Of a stretch of DNA of 6,018 bases, positions 5,093-6,018 are shown piece by piece (within the stretch, counting starts at the first letter, position 1; each line of letters starts with the position of its first letter). Origin of the DNA: an uncultured Erysipelotrichaceae bacterium (GTDB lineage: Bacteria; Bacillota_I; Bacilli_A; Erysipelotrichales; Erysipelotrichaceae). Below the pieces are notes generated by a model. The model had not been told where the DNA came from, made no database searches, and saw only the letters and a list, made by a program, of their open reading frames with translations. A program made the translations under genes and the position numbers. Where the stretch lies: positions 1 to 6,018 of the forward strand of contig CADBND010000169.1 in NCBI GenBank assembly GCA_902795875.1. The letters are read 5' to 3'.

Positions 5093-6018
5093 TTAGATCT
5101 TGTTGTCGCAGCCTAAGACATCGACGATCTTGTGTTTAACAAGCTGTTTGATGTTTTCTCTGGCCGGTTTGAGATATTCTCTCGGGTCAAACTTCTCAGG
5201 GTGTTCGTTGAAGAATTTACGGATCGTTCCGGTCATCGCCAGACGGAGGTCGGAGTCGATGTTGATCTTGCAGACAGCCATTTTGGAAGCTTCTCTCAGC
5301 TGTTCCTCAGGAACACCAACTGCATCCGGCATGTTGCCGCCGTTTTCGTTGATCATCTTGACGTATTCCTGCGGAACGGAAGAGGAACCATGTAATACGA
5401 TCGGGAAGCCCGGGAGTCTCTTGGAAACTTCTTCAAGGATATCGAATCTGAGAGGTGGAGGTACGAGGATGCCTTCCTCATTTCTTGTGCACTGTTCCGG
5501 TTTGAACTTGTAAGCACCGTGGGAAGTACCGATGGCGATAGCCAGTGAGTCGCAACCCGTCCTTCTGACGAATTCTTCGACATCTTCAGGTCTTGTGTAA
5601 GAGGAATCTTCAGCAGAAACGTTGACTTCATCTTCAACACCTGCCAGTGTACCCAGTTCAGCTTCTACGACAACACCGTGAGCGTGTGCGTATTCGACGA
5701 CCTGTCTCGTGATCGCGATGTTCTCTTCGAAAGGTTTTGAAGATGCATCGATCATGACGGAAGTGAAGCCGTCATCGATACAGGACTTGCAAGTCTCGAA
5801 GGTATCACCGTGGTCGAGGTGAAGAACGATAGGAAGACCGGTCTCAATGACGGCTGCTTCTACCAGCTTGACCAGGTATGTCCTGTTGGCATAGGCTCTT
5901 GCGCCTTTCGATACCTGCAGGATGACCGGAGCGTTGCATTCTTTTGCAGCTTCCGTGATACCCTGGATGATCTCCATGTTGTTGAAGTTGTAAGCAGGAA
6001 TAGCATATCCGCCCTTGA
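5093..6018 (-). CDS. fba: Class II fructose-1,6-bisphosphate aldolase, 5' end outside window
   Basis: The minus-strand frame is open from the right edge to a TAA at 5093-5095, giving about 307 visible residues. It continues upstream of the internal ATG at 5977 with GYAIPAYNFNN, the conserved N-terminal strand of class II aldolases, so the real start is outside, probably fewer than 20 residues away. The enzyme reversibly splits fructose-1,6-bisphosphate into dihydroxyacetone phosphate and glyceraldehyde-3-phosphate in glycolysis, using zinc. Landmarks are HLDHGD (catalytic Asp and first zinc His), MIDAS followed by PFEEN, EAELGTLAG (the metal-site Glu region), GTSHGAYKF (second zinc His), VLHGSSSVP (third zinc His) and KINIDSDLR (substrate phosphate contact). 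The insertion with TRNEEGILVPPPLRF and the C-terminal NKI tail resemble the longer class IIB type, as in Helicobacter and clostridia, rather than the 285-residue B. subtilis FbaA. It has a strong private terminator. Confidence 0.95.
   Translation of the reverse strand, partial: KGGYAIPAYNFNNMEIIQGITEAAKECNAPVILQVSKGARAYANRTYLVKLVEAAVIETGLPIVLHLDHGDTFETCKSCIDDGFTSVMIDASSKPFEENIAITRQVVEYAHAHGVVVEAELGTLAGVEDEVNVSAEDSSYTRPEDVEEFVRRTGCDSLAIAIGTSHGAYKFKPEQCTRNEEGILVPPPLRFDILEEVSKRLPGFPIVLHGSSSVPQEYVKMINENGGNMPDAVGVPEEQLREASKMAVCKINIDSDLRLAMTGTIRKFFNEHPEKFDPREYLKPARENIKQLVKHKIVDVLGCDNKI

Noticed and set aside
5100..5640. Open frames on both strands over the fba gene
   Set aside because: They overlap a complete, motif-rich aldolase frame and show Ser/Leu/Arg-rich low-information composition.
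5093..5977. Taking ATG at 5977 as the fba start
   Set aside because: The frame continues upstream with GYAIPAYNFNN, the conserved aldolase N-terminus, so this Met is internal and the gene is cut by the window edge.
1..6018. Mobile element, CRISPR array, phage or defence system
   Set aside because: No transposase, integrase, repeat array, tRNA attachment site or defence-type domain is visible. All long gaps are filled by housekeeping genes, and no gene-free stretch exceeds about 70 bases.

Overview
This is a stretch of bacterial chromosome made almost entirely of housekeeping genes. I see no mobile element, CRISPR array, tRNA or rRNA, and no gene set that looks like a new system. The gene content points to an anaerobic or microaerophilic member of the Bacillota. 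The RNA polymerase delta subunit (RpoE) is typical of Bacilli, Erysipelotrichia and relatives, and a DUF1934/YwiB-like gene sits just before it. Rubrerythrin is typical of anaerobes, and isoprenoids are made by the MEP pathway (IspF). Erysipelotrichia is my best guess at class; that is inference, not proof.

Layout from left to right: (1) The 3' part of a gene for a small multi-pass membrane protein of unknown function enters from the left edge (+). (2) Rubrerythrin (+) has its own promoter-like site and a strong Shine-Dalgarno (SD) sequence. It converges on (3) a minus-strand murD-murI operon whose genes overlap by ATGA. A single 12-bp perfect hairpin, built partly from the coding ends of both rubrerythrin and murI, separates the two units. 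(4) A short AT-rich divergent region (about 3165-3214) separates murD from (5) a plus-strand DUF1934-rpoE pair that ends in a compact terminator. (6) A HAD-family phosphatase-like gene and ispF follow (+), also overlapping by ATGA. (7) Class II fructose-bisphosphate aldolase (fba) enters from the right edge on the minus strand. It converges on ispF and ends at a 14-bp perfect hairpin.

MurI supplies D-glutamate and MurD adds it to UDP-MurNAc-L-Ala, so the murD-murI operon makes and uses the same building block of peptidoglycan. IspF belongs to isoprenoid synthesis, which also feeds the undecaprenyl lipid carrier of the cell wall. Fba is central glycolysis, rubrerythrin handles peroxide, and delta tunes RNA polymerase.

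The most interesting signal is regulatory. At three starts without a convincing SD (murD, DUF1934 and the HAD gene) a -10-like hexamer lies about 6-8 bases before a usable ATG, which predicts leaderless or nearly leaderless mRNAs. Genes inside operons (ispF, rpoE) and rubrerythrin do have SD sequences. Other points worth a look are a HAD protein with Asn in place of the usual second catalytic Asp, a very short delta subunit, and unusual residues in the MurD and IspF signature motifs.
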